64,000 nt of DNA, from assembly GCF_019393635.1 (NCBI RefSeq), contig NC_057861.1:58326532-58390531 (forward strand), read 5' to 3'. Under the pieces are notes generated by a model. That model was not told the origin of the DNA and did not search any database. It saw only the letters and a list, made by a program, of their open reading frames with translations. The DNA is from Dromiciops gliroides (lineage: Eukaryota > Chordata > Mammalia > Microbiotheria > Microbiotheriidae). A program made the position numbers and the translations under genes. Shown here piece after piece: positions 1 through 11,790 of this stretch. How positions within the stretch are numbered: position 1 is the stretch's first letter; the number at the start of each line of letters is the position of its first letter.

Positions 1-20
1 CTGTAAAAGGGAGATACTAG

Positions 21-165
21 GGTGTAGCTAGGTGGCACAGTGGATAAAGCACTGGCCCTAGATTCAGGAGTACCTGAGTTCAAATCCGGCCTCAGACACT
101 TGACACTTACTAGCTGACCTTGGGCAAGTCACTTAACCCTCACTGCCCAGCACAAAAAAAGGGGG
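21..165 (+). mobile_element. short tRNA-headed CORE-SINE (WSINE1-like)
   Basis: Head AGCTAGGTGGCACAGTGG, central GAGTTCAAATCCGGCC (B-box-like) and core CTAGCTGACCTTGGGCAAG, ending in an A-run. One of about 37 copies of this family here. Confidence 0.85.
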
Positions 166-170
166 GGATA

Positions 171-1180
171 CTAATAGTATCTATTGTTGTGAGGATCAAA
201 TGAGGTAATATTTATAAAGCACTTTGCAAACATTAAAGAGTTATATAAATGTTCACTATTACTACAAATACTAGCTATTATTATTACCTATTTATTATTT
301 TATTATTATTATTATAATTAGCAAGTTTCTTTCCTTCTCTCAGCTTCATTTTCTTCATTTATAAAATGAAGAGGTTAAACTAGACTACCTCTAATCCCTG
401 TTTTGGCTTTGAGGCATCGGAGCCAACATCCGCCCCCTTAACTTCTCTGGAACGTGGTTGGGAAGGGAGCAGCATTGTAAATAAAAAAGGTCAGGAGACT
501 GGGACTGAGTCCCTGTTCTGTCACAACCTGGGAGAAAGTGAGCTTAAAATCTCCTCTGGCTCTCAGTCCATAATCCTCTGATCCTATAACCCGTGGTCTC
601 TTCACCTTTGAAATGGGGATAAACACACATCCTACTTGCCTCGCTTGGGAAGTTACTATGAGAAAGTACTTTGTAAGCCTTAAATTGAAATATAAGGGTC
701 ATTTATCATGACTATTATTGTCGTTCAGAGTAAAGGAGGTGGCAGAATCACATTTTAGGTGAGGACATTGACCAGAGGAAACACCAGAATGAGGAAAGGG
801 GACACAATGATGACACTGGCCACCAGGAGAGTACTCATAGGAACTAAGGCTGTGACTTGGGAAAGGGAAGATTTGGTAGAGACATGTTGTGGTCTTCAAA
901 TATCTTTAGGACTGTCATGGTTAAATAAGATTAAATTAGCTCTGAATGGGTCCGGAAGGCTCAAATAGGAGCAACTTTAAGGCAAAGTTACAAGGAGATA
1001 AAGACAATTTGGGTAGGAAGAGGAAGAAGATTTGGACTAAAGATGTGTTAAATTTGAAATGATAGTTGGGCATTCAAATTATGTTTAGGAAGCATAGTGT
1101 GTGGACTGGAGTTCTGGAGAAAAGTCAAAGCTGGAGCTATAGATTTGGGATTAGTGGCCTCTGGTCATTATTTCCTGTTC
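171..1180. other. intronic stretch without genes; MIR-like debris
   Basis: At 200-330 there is an AT-rich remnant resembling MIR/CORE-SINE 3' ends (TTTATAAAGCACTTTGCAAA). The rest holds no recognised repeat or exon. Confidence 0.5.
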
Positions 1181-1350
1181 ATACCATATATAGTTTGCTT
1201 TATATATATATATTTATTTGCATGTTGTCTCCTCTATTGGATTGTAAGTTCCTTGAGAACAGGGACTGTCTTTTGCCTCTATTTTTATTCCCAGTGCTTA
1301 GCTCAGTGCCTGGCACATAGTAGGTGCTTAATAAATGTTTATTGATTGAA
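1180..1350 (+). mobile_element. L2 LINE 3' end
   Basis: GTAAGTTCCTTGAGAACAGG, then CCTGGCACATAGTAGG and AATAAATG, the standard L2 terminal sequence. Confidence 0.7.
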
Positions 1351-2789
1351 TGATAGAGTTAAGAGTTGAAACTGTGGAAGTGGATAAGGTCACTTTGGGA
1401 ATGGAAAGAGAGGGGAGAAGGGAGGGAAAATTGGGAAATCCCCACAATTAGGAGAGAAAGAAAAAGGGATAAAGGAGACAGAAAGAGTAGTAAGATAAGA
1501 ACTCAGTGCTTAAGTGTCATGAAAATCAGAGGGTTTCAAGAAAAAAAATAGCAGTATCTTATGCTGCCAAGTCAGAATAATGTCCCTGAAGGAATGAACC
1601 AGACTTCTGACCCTGTAAGTCACTTGTTATGAGCTTTGCTTCTCTTTGTCCTCTTAGAGTCAGAATTGAAGCCTATCAATGAGGAAATGTAAGAGTTTTT
1701 CCATTTGTGAATGTCTGAAATAGGAGCGTGTATGTATGTATACATCAGTGTGTCAGTTTGAGTACAGGGTCTCTATTTGCCCATATGTCTGAGTAAGGGC
1801 CTGCCTGCATGTATCTATTCATGTCTACACATGAGTATTTGTGTGTGTGTGTGTGTCTATCTTTGTGAATATTTGGCTTTCCATCTGTGTGTTTTTCAGT
1901 TTTGATTCAAACATTTATTAATCAGTTGTGTACAGTGTTCTCCTCCAACATGGCATCTTCCATGGACATATTGTCTTTGAAAAATGTAATAACAGAAATA
2001 ATTTTGTTCAACAACCCCCTGGTCTTTAACATAGAAGCAAGACATAAAATGGGGATATGTGTGCTCACCAAAGGTATATGCTACTGTCGTGGAGTATGTC
2101 CAGCTCCAGATGGAAGAGGGATGACTGACAGTGAGGTCTTCCAGAGTCGCCGGTGTGGGAATGACATTGTGCCGATTTCACCCAGCCCCAGAACAGTGAT
2201 GAGCCCAGGGTGTGTTATGAGTAAGTACATTGAGAGGGCGAGACTTGGAGGCAGGCTTTTAGAATCACTCAAAAGAGGCTGACCTAAGTAGTCACACAGG
2301 AAAAAAACAAATGGAAGAATGCCTGTTGTCCCGACTACTGTACAGCTGAGTTGATGACCCGGAAGCTGGATGACCCTATCAGTTATCTTAGACACTACAG
2401 ATGGCCCAGGGATGAGGAGGAAGAGAAGAGCTGGTGGGAAATGTTGTAGTGCTTTGTATGACCCTGAAATTATCCTGTAACAAAACTCCTCTTTGTCACA
2501 TCAACATTCCTCTGGGAATGCTGGACAGCCGGGTACCATAGAACTCCACTGTCTCTAAAGTCACCCAAAGGGTAGCCTGCATGCTACACAATTGTCCATG
2601 CAATGTCAGGAGACCCAGAGGAAGCCTCCAGCCTTTAAGTGGACCTCCTGGACAAAGAGTGGACTAGAGTAGAGACCCACTGCAATCAACACCACTGGAG
2701 AACGTATCCATATCAAAGAAATCTCTAATCAGTGGAAGTATCCAAGTATCCAAAGCATCACTTAAGGATCTGTGTATCTAGCTAGCCTT
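1351..2789. other. unassigned intronic stretch
   Basis: A TG microsatellite lies near 1838-1856. A 131-codon open frame at 1887-2282 has no family resemblance, no splice context and no supporting motif, so I do not call it a gene. Confidence 0.5.
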
Positions 2790-2990
2790 TCTATAGGGAC
2801 TTGAATATCCACAAACCACTTTATGTATGTTATTTCATCCTCACAACCCATTTTCCCAATGAGGGAAATGAAGCTGAGAGAGAAGAAGTGAACACTTGTC
2901 CATGGTCAAACAGCTAGGAAATACCTGAGGCAAGATTTGAACTCGGCTCTTCCTGATTCCAAGTCCAGCCCTCTGTACTGCCTACATATG
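2790..2990 (-). mobile_element. MIR/Ther-type CORE-SINE, old
   Basis: The pattern TTATTTCATCCTCACAACCC, then GAGGGAAATGAAGCTGAGAG, then AAACAGCTAGGAA and GATTTGAACTC is the reverse strand of a MIR-class SINE. Confidence 0.6.
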
Positions 2991-3190
2991 AGACAAGGAT
3001 ACTGGTTTGCATCAGAACCCAGACTACATCATTTATATTGTTGAAGAGAGATGAGGTTGGATAAGATGAGGTCCCTTCCAACTGAGAGATAACTGTGATT
3101 CAAATGGAATTTAAGTGTCTCCAAATACAACATACATTCAGGGATGGCCCTATGAGCCCTTTGCCTTGACTTTGAAAATAGCTGGGCCTC

Positions 3191-3346
3191 GGGGCAGCTA
3201 GGTGGCGCAGTGGATAGAGCACCGGCCCTGGAGTCAGGAGGACCTGAGTTCAAATCCGACCTCAGACCCATGACACTAGCTGTGTGACCCTAGGCAAGTC
3301 ACTTAACCCCAATTGCCTCACCAAAAGAAAAGAAAAGAAAAGAAAA
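3191..3346 (+). mobile_element. short CORE-SINE with clear target-site duplication
   Basis: Full-length copy ending CCCCAATTGCCTCACC plus an AAAAG tail. The flanking duplication GCTGGGCCTC lies at 3181-3190 and again directly after the tail. Confidence 0.9.
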
Positions 3347-3829
3347 TGGCTGGGCCTCTGCAGCCCTAGGTGGGAGTGGTACCCAAGACTTAAGTGGTCT
3401 CCTGACATCTGCTGCACTCCTTTGAACACCAGCTCCTACAACAGACCACGTCAGAGACTCTAAAGATCTGGATGGACTAGGGCTGCTTAAAAAGATTGAA
3501 CTCACCCAAAAAACCAAGCAAGCATTTTGAAAGCATATGCAGTAAAGTGCATAGGCAATGCATTCATCTATATCCTCAGCACTGAAATATATAAATACAA
3601 TATAAGTATGGTCTTTGCCCTCAAACAACTTGGAGATATATGCCTGAATTATTCTGATCCAGTTGGATCTGTGATAAATACATTAAAGGAGGCACAAGAC
3701 TGGGGGAGGGGAGTATCTTTCTGATTCATGGAAGAGGGAGCCTGTGAGCTAAACTGAGAAGGAAAGGAAAGAATTCAACAATTGGATATTGTAAAGGAGT
3801 TAGAGAATATTTACAGAATCAGATTAGGG

Positions 3830-4076
3830 GCAAGTAGATGACACAGTGAAAAAACCACCGAGCCTGAAGTCAGGAAGACTCATCTTCCTGAGTTCAAATC
3901 TGACCTCAGACACTTTGCAGTATGATGCTGGGCAAGTCACTTCACCCTGTTTGCCTCAGTTCCCCATCTGTAAAATGAGCTGAAGAAGGAAATGGCAAAC
4001 CACTCCAGTATCTCTGCCAAGAAAACCCCAAGTGGAGTCATGGAAAGTTCAACACAACTGAATGACAAGAGAATCC
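3830..4076 (+). mobile_element. Mar1-type long CORE-SINE
   Basis: SINE head and core are followed by AAATGGCAAACCACTCCAGT, GCCAAGAAAACCCCAA and a tail like ACACAACTGAATGAC, which resembles RTE/BovB 3' ends. Confidence 0.8.
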
Positions 4077-4369
4077 GATTACCTTAGAGTCTGAAGGAAA
4101 CTCAGCAGTCCTCTAGCAAGCTCCATCTTATGAATCCCAACTGTATCTCTGATCAGCTTGTAAGACCTCCAAGAGGGATCACTCTGAAACAATGGTCCTG
4201 ATAATCTTGCTGTGGTCTCTGAGCCCACAAAGAAGTGTGGTGACATTCTGGGCAAAACATTCAGCATGTTTATATGTAGACAAAGGGGAAGGAGGCCACC
4301 CGCCCAGCTGCCCTGCCCTCCACACGCAGCATCTGGAGGTCGGCATTCAGTTTGGGTGGCATCTTTCAG

Positions 4370-4805
4370 GAAGAACATAGACAAACTAGAGTGGGTCCAG
4401 GAAAGGCTAACCTGCCTCTGTGGGGTGGGAGGACTCAAAGTAATGTAATACTAGTATCCTCTGGAGGGGCAGGTGTGGTTTAGCCTGAGAAGACTCTGTA
4501 GCTCATAATCACTTGTGTAAACATCTGAGGAGTTTTCATGTGGAAGAGAGAATCTGCTCTTGAGAGCAAAATGAGGATTACTGGGGAGAAGTAAAGGCAG
4601 AAGAGCAGATTTCAACTCAGTACAAGGATGAAAGAACTCCTCCATCCAAAAAGTTCAAAAGTGGATCAAGCTAGCTGCCTTCAGTGGTTGTAAGCTCCCT
4701 GTGATGGTGCCCAGGATGAGGGAAGGTGTTCAGGGACGCATTGGTCAGAGGGTCGGGCTGGATGTCTTCTGGGTGCCATGCCACTCTGAGGTCCTGGGAT
4801 TCTGG
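4370..4805 (+). mobile_element. L3/CR1 LINE 3' fragment, degraded
   Basis: GACAAACTAGAGTGGGTCCAG, GTTTAGCCTGAGAAGA and the terminal CTGAGGTCCTGGGATTCTGG pattern follow the L3/CR1 3' end. Confidence 0.5.
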
Positions 4806-6110
4806 GAGAAGAGGGCCAGGTGAGAGGGCTGGATCCTGAAGGGGCTGCCCTACCTGGGCTGTTCGGGTGGCCCTACAGCCTCCCTCAGAAAAGGAGAAGT
4901 GCTGTCCGGCAGTTCTGACTCTTTCTCAGCAGCCTGGCCTCTCCCAAGCTGCATATGAGCACGCTTATGAGGCATCAGGCAATGTTTTCTGGTTTACAGT
5001 GGAGACCCAAATGTGGATTCCTTTATTTTCAAGCCTCTAGGGCTAATCGGGCCCCTGGTCTTGTGCTCAACTCATGATGCTGCTCCCCACCTCTGGACAA
5101 ACCAGGGCTCAGGTTCCACAAGGGGAGAGCCCACCGCAGAGGCCCCCATTTCTGCAGCAAAACAGCTCCTAGTGTCGGGGCTGCTCGCTCTGCAAGCGAG
5201 CCAAGGGAGACGAGTAAAGGTCATACCCCAGAGGAATGAAAGGAAACAAAATACATCAAGTACAATTACATTGCTTCTATAAACGATCTGAACTGTGTTC
5301 CTGAGTGGCGAGGTCATCGCAGTTCATAAAACATGATTGCAGGATGCAGTCACCCCATTCACCCCCACCCCCACCCAGACATCATGTGACCTTATTATTC
5401 TCCGGCATCTGCTTTGCCCTCCTTTGTGTCAGAAGCAGCACGGAAAACAGAACTGAGACCTGCCTGCCCTCAGCACCGCTATCATTGGCCTCGTGTTTTT
5501 CTTTCCCACTGCCCCTGGCACGGTGTGCCACCTTCCTCAAGTCCCTCTACCTCCTCGGGGCCTCATCTTCATCTCTTAAATAAAGTAGTTGGACTGCATC
5601 TCCAAGATTTACAGGCCTCTTCTCACTCGGACATCCTTTGATCCTACACTTAACAACACAATCTCTAAGGTCCCTGCCAGCCTTAAATCAAATGAACCTT
5701 GAACCTCTCTCTCCACCTTCTACAGTCAGACAAACCACAGACTGTCCCCTCCCACCCCCCCCCATGGAAAGCCCAGCCTGATCCCCTTAACACCAGGGTC
5801 TACTTCCCTTTGGATCTGCTTGGAAGATACCTTGTTTTCACTTATTTGGGTACCTATCATTTCTTCCAATAGAACATCTGTTCCTTGGGAAAAGGATTTT
5901 CTTTGTGTCCCTGTGGCTAAATAAATGTCCAGTGAATGAATATGTGAGCTAATAAATGGATGACTATTGAGCAAGTCCTTTCTTCTCTGGGCCTCAGTTT
6001 CCTCATCTGCAAAAATCAGGGAGATGTATTAGATAATCAATCTCCGAGCTCCCTTTTCAGCTCTAACTATGTGTGATCTGAGGTTCAACGAATTTATTTT
6101 AAAGATAAGG
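4806..6110. other. unassigned intronic stretch
   Basis: Moderately GC-rich DNA with MIR-like pieces (about 5560-5720 and 5960-6080) and a C-rich run near 5745-5762. No exon of CPAMD8 was recognised. Confidence 0.4.
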
Positions 6111-6116
6111 AAATCG

Positions 6117-6275
6117 GGGGCAGCTAGGTGGCACAGTAGAGCACCGGCCCTGGATTCAGGAGGCCTCAAACACTTAACACTTACTAGCTGTGTGACCCTG
6201 GGCAAGTCACTTAACCCCAATTGCCTCACCAATAAAAAAAAACAAACCCAAAAACAAAAAATAAAATAAAAAAGG
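6117..6275 (+). mobile_element. short CORE-SINE
   Basis: Head GGGGGCAGCTAGGTGGCACA, ending CCCCAATTGCCTCACC plus A-rich tail. The duplication AAGGAAATC lies on both sides. A small deletion removes part of GTGGATA. Confidence 0.85.
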
Positions 6276-6581
6276 AAATCAAGTCCTAGAGATTAAGTGA
6301 CTGACTTACACAAAGCTACCTAGCAGAGTGGGGACTAGAACCCAGGCCTCTTCACACCTGGATCTTCACTATCTCATTTTTATGGACCACTTGTCTGTGC
6401 CCTGCACTTGGTATCACCCAAACAAGCCTTGACTATCCTGTCTTGAATTATCCTCCAGTTATTTCGTGTAGTCAGTAATTAATCAACAAGCATTAATTAA
6501 GTTCCTACTATGTGCCAGGCACTGTGCTTTCTCTGGGGATCCAAATACAAAAGTAAAATAATCCTTGCACTCAAAGAGAAA

Positions 6582-6621
6582 GTATGTGTGTGTGTGTGTG
6601 TAGCTGCGTGTATGTGTGCAT

Positions 6622-6665
<44 letters not shown>
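6582..6665. repeat. TG microsatellite
   Basis: Two blocks of TG repeat separated by a short interruption (TAGCTGCGTGTATG). The open frames of Cys-Val or Thr-His on either strand are artefacts of it. Confidence 0.95.
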
Positions 6666-6666
<1 letters not shown>

Positions 6667-7300
6667 TTCTTGTCCTCAACAAAGTTGTCAGCTCCTGGGA
6701 TTATATGTCTTTTGTCACTTCTGTAGAATGCCTGAGATGAGTACTGGAAAAGGATCAAATCAGTTTGTAATCTAATCTGCCTGTCCAAGCAGGGCTTGGC
6801 CATTTGTCCAGTGGTATGAGTGTGTCATGGCTGCCATGAGATTCTCCAAAGGGGCCTCTCAGACCTCCCAAGACTCTGAGAAGAATCTTCTCCAAACCGC
6901 CCCACAGGAGGCTTGGATGTAGGTTCCTGACTCACCTCCCTGCTCTAGACCCCTGCCATCTGCCAGCCCCCAGGCTTAATCTTCCTCCTGTTGCATGACT
7001 CTCTCAGAGATGGAGAGAAAGTTCAGGAATCCTGAGCCCTCACAGAGAGGAAAGAAAAATCCCACAGGAATGGATGAGAGTTTCAGAGCCTTGTGAGTGG
7101 GGAAGTCTAAACTGCTCAGCATGGCCCCTGAGGCTTCCCATAGCAAGGATGCCTAGCAGCCTCTTTCTTCTTTTTCCTTTATAGCAATTACCTTCTTAAC
7201 ATATTCCTCTGGTTGGAGCATATTGAAAATGTTGTACTAAATCTAAAGTTCAGCACATTGAATGTTTGTCCCTGGTTTCTTTTTCTACAGTAACTTTCAG

Positions 7301-7569
7301 ATACTTGCCTATGACCCTGGGCAAGTCACTTCACCCTCTTTACCTCAGTTTCCTCATCTGTAAAACAAGCTGGAGAAGGAAATGGCAAACCACTCCAGTA
7401 TTTCTGCCAAGAAAACCCTAAAAACTCAAAATCTTATAAAAATGAATGTTGAAAGCTATCTTTACATGTAACTGGGGGGAAAAATAATATTGATTGAAAA
7501 AGGAAAAAAGAAAACCCCAAAAAGGGGTCACAGAGAGTTAGACATGACTGAAAATAACTAAGCAACAAC
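7301..7569 (+). mobile_element. Mar1-type SINE interrupted by an L1 3' end
   Basis: The SINE core to tail runs 7301-7418 and 7508-7569. It is split by an L1 fragment whose target duplication AAGAAAACCC is SINE sequence at 7409-7418 and 7508-7517. Confidence 0.8.
7419..7507 (+). mobile_element. strongly 5'-truncated L1 3' end
   Basis: About 89 bases with TTTACATGTAACTGGGGG and an A-rich end, as in marsupial L1 3' ends, bounded by a 10-bp target-site duplication. Confidence 0.75.
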
Positions 7570-7629
7570 AAGAAGACCTTTTTTTAAAAGAATTAATAAC
7601 TTTTATTCCTAAGTCAGAGTCTCTGGGTT

Positions 7630-8035
7630 GGACAGGGGATCAAGGGTCATGAGATCATGGATTTAGAGATGGAGGGGACCTAAGGGCAATCTAATCAAAC
7701 TCCTTCATATTACAAATGAGAAAACTGAGGCCTGGGGAGTTTAAGTGGCCTGCAAAAACAGTATTTGAACCCAGGTCAAGCACACTCCAGACCACGTCTA
7801 AGCATCAGTTCCTTCTCTTGCATCCTTTATGAGTGCCTATCTAGCTTCCTCTAGAAGACTTCTAGTACAAAGAGCTCACTATCCACCATAGCGGCTTGTC
7901 GCACTTTGGACAACTTTCACTATTAGTAAATTGCTCCTTTTGTCAAACTGGGATCTGCCTCTCTGTCTGCATCTCTCGGCCTTTTATTCCCAGTTCTGCT
8001 CCGGGGCCAAGCAGAGCAAGGCTTCCACTGGCCAG
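7630..8035 (-). mobile_element. L3/CR1 and MIR debris, antisense
   Basis: The order CCTAAGGGCAATCTAATC, GAAAACTGAGGCC and then CTGGGATCTGCCTCTC with TTCTGCTCCGGGGCCAAGCA follows the reverse strand of L3 3' regions. Confidence 0.45.
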
Positions 8036-8397
8036 TTCAGTAAGTGGCGTGTCCCTCCTCCACTGCCGTGGCTGCAGGCACGGGAGCTGCTAGAGATGGA
8101 CCAGTCTCGGACACTGAGGGGGCTTTCATGGGACCATTTTAAGACTAGGAAGGAAGGGTTCCTTGGTAATGCAAACCCCGGGAATGGCAGCAGTCCTGTT
8201 GTGTTGAGTTCTGCACGTCATATTTGAGGAACCAGATTGACAAGCTAGACAGTATCCAGATGGAGTGATCAAGCTAGTAGAGAGACTCAAGCTCATGGCA
8301 GAGGAGGATTATGTGAAGAAACTGAGGATGTTACACCTGGACAATGCAGAGGAAACACTAGAACTCTCTCGAATGACTGTCGAGTGAAAGAGGGAAT

Positions 8398-8640
8398 GTT
8401 GTTATGTAGTTATTTTTCAGTCTGACTCTTCATGACCTCATTTGGGGTTTTCTTGTCAAAGACACTGGAGTGGTTTGCCATTTCCTCCTGCTCATTTTAT
8501 AGATAACAAAATTGAGGCAAATCAAGTGACTTGCCCACAGTCACACAGCTAATAAGTGTCTGAGGTGGGATTTTAACTCAAGAAGACTAGTCTTCTTGAT
8601 GCCAGGCCCAGCACTCTATCTACTATGTAGATAGAGTGTA
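8398..8640 (-). mobile_element. Mar1-type SINE, antisense, inside L3
   Basis: GGGGTTTTCTTGTCAAAGA, GGTTTGCCATTTCCTCCTG and CACACAGCTAATAAGTGTC read as a reverse Mar1 copy. Confidence 0.8.
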
Positions 8641-8668
8641 GATGTAGATGTAGATGTAGATGTAGATG
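8628..8668. repeat. TAGATG hexamer repeat
   Basis: About six tandem TAGATG-type units at the junction of the Mar1 head and the L3 sequence, probably grown from the CTATCTAC head of the SINE. Confidence 0.85.
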
Positions 8669-8999
8669 GGCCTAGCTGCCCAGAGAGGGGGTAGACTTGT
8701 TCTGTTTGACCCCAGAAGACAGAACCAGGAAAAGTGGATGGGAGTTAACAGAGAGGCAAATTTAATCGTGATATAAAGAAAAACTAACAAAATGGACTGC
8801 CTAAGGACATGGTGAGTTCCCCTCCATTGGAAGTCATAAAGCAATGCCTGGGTGGCCACTGGGAAGGTAGAGAGTAGAAGGAATTCCTTTCCACATAGAG
8901 TGGGGACTATGACCACCAAAGGCCCTTTTCACCTGTGAAATTCTGTGAAATTTGCACATCCCACATAGCTAGAAAGGATCCCTAACATAGCAATTGACA

Positions 9000-9715
9000 G
9001 TCAATATCCAAAGAGGTTAAATCCGAGTGTATTGCTGAATATAATAAGATAAAACATAAGAATGTAAAAGTCATATTCCTTAACTTTAGAGAGATGAGAT
9101 GGGAGGGGCATGGTTACATAGTAGTTTGTCTGAAAACATTTTGGGTTGTTGGATGGACTGCAAGCCCAATTTGAATCATTGATAAGGAATGGGAGCTAAT
9201 GCAATCTTGGGCTGCATGAAGGAAAAATATAGGTGACAGCCCTCTGTGTATTGCCCTGGTAAGACTACATTTGGTGTATTGTGACAGTCCTGGGTTCCAC
9301 GGGTTGGAAGGGACATTGATGAGCTAGAGAGTGTGGAGAAGAGGTCAACAAGCATGGTGTAGGGTCTCCACTTCATGCCATATGAGGATCTGTTGGAGGA
9401 GATGGAGCAAAGAGAAACTTCACAGGGAGCTATCTTCAAGAATTTGAAGACTTGTCTTGTGGAAGAGAGATTAGACCTGTTTGTATGACCCAAGAGGGTA
9501 GAAAAAGGAGAAGTGAGTAGAAGTTTCAAAGATATAAACTTTCTGACAATTGAAGCGATCCTAAAGGGAATGGAATACCCCCTTTTGAAGGTCTTGAACA
9601 AAGCTTAGATGACCACTAATTGTAGATGATGTAGAAGGGATTCTCGTTCTGGTATGGGGTACTGAATGCCCTTCTGGCTCTGAAATTCTGGGATTCCTAA
9701 TATTCTCAAGGGAAT
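9000..9715 (+). mobile_element. L3/CR1 LINE 3' part, long
   Basis: Includes TTGGGCTGCATGAAGG, AGACTACATTTGGTGTATTG, TTCAAGAATTTGAAGAC, CTGTTTGTATGACCC and the terminal CTCTGAAATTCTGGGATTCC. The order matches a 3'-complete CR1/L3 copy. Confidence 0.7.
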
Positions 9716-10179
9716 CAATCAACATATTGTTGTTATCTCAAATGTGCAAGGTTCTGTGTTGGGGGTGGGGAGGGAGGATGGAAAAAATCACTAATATGTG
9801 GTCTTGCCCTCAAGAAGCTTGCTGTCTGGTTTATTTCAATTCAACAAACATTCACTAATTATGCAGAACACTAGTAAGTGCTGGGGGACATACAAAGTTT
9901 AGATATGACCGGCCCTCAAGAAGTTTCCAGTGTAATGAAGATCAGCTCAGCAATTATTAATCATCTACCGTGAGCAAAGTCCTCTGCTCAACACAAAAGA
10001 TATAGACATTGGGGGAAGGGGAGTGGGGGGAGAGGCAAAAAAACACCTCAGTCTTTTGTCTTCAAAGAGCTCACAATCTGAGTGGTATGGGACATAATGC
10101 AATGAGAATGTGATTAAATGAGAGTTTTTGACAGACAGATCTGAGAAATTTCCAAAAGAAAGGAATGTACCAAAGACTG

Positions 10180-10382
10180 TGCCAAATGCTTTAAAATTTT
10201 CATTTGATCCTCATAACAACCCTGGGAGCTAGGTGATATTATTATCACCATTATACAGAAGTTAAGGGACTTTCCCGGGGTCACACAGCTAGGAAAATTT
10301 CTGAAGCCAGATTTGAACTCAGGAAGATAAGTCTTTCTAACTCCAAGCCTGGCACTTTATCCATTGTGCCACCTAGCTATAA
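10180..10382 (-). mobile_element. MIR/Ther-type SINE, antisense
   Basis: TTTGATCCTCATAACAACCC, GGGGTCACACAGCTAGG and GATTTGAACTCAGGAAG, ending CCACCTAGCT, which is the reverse of the SINE head. Confidence 0.7.
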
Positions 10383-10534
10383 GCAATAACAGAAAATGAG
10401 TAATTGATATCCAAAGGAGAAAGTCTGACAGTTTGTGCTAATATAAGGCTGAGGAGCCAGAAGAAGGACCAAGAGCAAGAGATGAAATCTACATTGGGTA
10501 ACCCATTAAAACATCTTTGTGACTCAGAGTTAGG

Positions 10535-10800
10535 AGACACCTAGATGCAAAATCTTCACGCTGAAGAAGTTTAGCTTGGAAAAGAGAAAAAGTCAGGGTG
10601 GGGGGCAGAACTGTATTTGTCTCCAAGTGTACTAAGGGTGGTCATGTGCAAGGGCATAGGATTTGCTTGTCTCCAGAAGGCAGAACTAGGAACAGTTTGT
10701 GAATATGGCAAAGCCAAGATTCTTTTTGGAGCATGAGTTGATCTAGATGGCTCCTGAAGTTCCTTCTAATTTGAAAGTCCCACAATTCTGCCATTCCTCT
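10535..10800 (+). mobile_element. L3/CR1 LINE 3' fragment
   Basis: TTTAGCTTGGAAAAGAGAAA, GTCTCCAGAAGGCAGAACTA and a terminal GTTCCTTCTAATTTGAAAGT follow L3. Confidence 0.55.
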
Positions 10801-11155
10801 TACTTAGTAGTAGTATGATCATGAACAAATCACTTCCCCTCTTTAAGACTAAGGATGAGGACTGATGTTGGAGTCTGAAAGATGGTTCCACACCCCACCT
10901 CTGACAGGTCCTAGTGATTTGACCATGGGTAAAGCCCTCAGGGGTCATCTCTTTAAGATTTTAAATTAGAGATGAATTGCCAAGCTTCACTGTGGGGGTA
11001 CTTTCCACATGAAAGGATTCCCCACAGTGATGATATCATAGGTCTAGACCAATAACAACCAAGAGAAAATGGACATAATTAAAATCCTCCCAGAGTTGTT
11101 GTGAAGAAAGTACTTGATAAATCTTAAAGCTCTGTTTAAGTACAGAGTTGTTATT

Positions 11156-11170
11156 AAGATTTTATCTCTC
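11156..11170 (+). repeat. target-site copy AAGATTTTATCTCTC
   Basis: First of three copies of this 15-bp site. The others are the partial copy at 11341-11352 and the 3' copy at 11791-11805 beside the CPAMD8 acceptor. They record one L1 and then one SINE insertion. Confidence 0.85.
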
Positions 11171-11340
11171 GGGGCAGCTAGGTGGTATAGTGAATAGAGC
11201 ACCGGCCCTGGATTCAGGAGGACCTGAGTTCAAGTCCAGCCTCAAACACGTGACACTTACTAGCTGTGTGACCCTGAGCAAGTCACTTAACCCCAATTGC
11301 CTCACCAAAAAAAAAAAAAAAAGTAAATTGTAAAAAAAAA
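11171..11340 (+). mobile_element. short CORE-SINE, inserted in the L1 target-site copy
   Basis: Full copy from GGGGCAGCTAGGTGG to an A-rich tail. It is flanked by ATTTTATCTCTC at 11159-11170 and 11341-11352. Confidence 0.9.
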
Positions 11341-11352
11341 ATTTTATCTCTC

Positions 11353-11790
11353 ATCAAGGGGGGAATAGGATGGAGGGTAATACAGTTAACAATAGTAACT
11401 GTGAAAGAAATGATGAGCAGGATGCTATCAGAAGGACTTATGAAAAATGTAATCCATCTACAGAGAAAGAACTGATGGTATCTGAATACAGATTGAAGTA
11501 TAATTTTTTTGTTAGTTCCTCTTTCTAAAGTTATTTTGTCAGTTTTCTTTCACAACCTGACTAATGTAGAGATGTTTTGCATGACTGCACATGTATAACT
11601 TATATTGAATTGCTTGAGTTCTTAGGGAAGGGTGGGGAGAGAGGGAGGAAGAGAATTTGGAATACAAAGTTTTACAAAATCAATGTGAAAATTTGTTTTT
11701 ACATGTAACTTGGGGAAAATTCTAAATAAATAATTTTTTTAAAAAAAGTCTTCCATGGGAAACAAATATTTTAACAGAGTAAAAAAAAAA
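11353..11790 (+). mobile_element. L1 3' end with likely 3' transduction
   Basis: Marsupial L1-type 3' UTR (GAACTGATGGTATCTGAATA, TTTTTACATGTAACTTGGGG, AAATAAATAATT). After a first A-rich end near 11750 a further stretch of about 35 bases runs to a second poly-A at 11781-11792, then the 3' target duplication at 11791. This is the form left by a read-through L1 transcript. Confidence 0.75.

Larger units (their letters stand above)
8225..8955 (+). mobile_element. L3/CR1 LINE 3' part split by a Mar1 SINE
   Basis: GATTGACAAGCTAGACAGTA at the start and CTTGTTCTGTTTGACCCC, GACTGCCTAAGGACATGG and CACCTGTGAAATTCTG at the end follow the L3 3' sequence on either side of an antisense Mar1 copy. Confidence 0.65.

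Noticed and set aside
21-165. tRNA gene, because of the tRNA-like head of the SINEs
   Set aside because: The B-box-like GAGTTCAAATCC is present in every SINE copy, but no cloverleaf with acceptor stem closes; these are SINE heads.
1887-2282. 131-codon open frame in the first intron
   Set aside because: No recognisable domain, no splice sites and no resemblance to CPAMD8; probably chance.
6483-6803. Cys-Val and Thr-His repeat proteins
   Set aside because: Translations of TG/CA microsatellites here and at 62046-62387 and 63471-63820.
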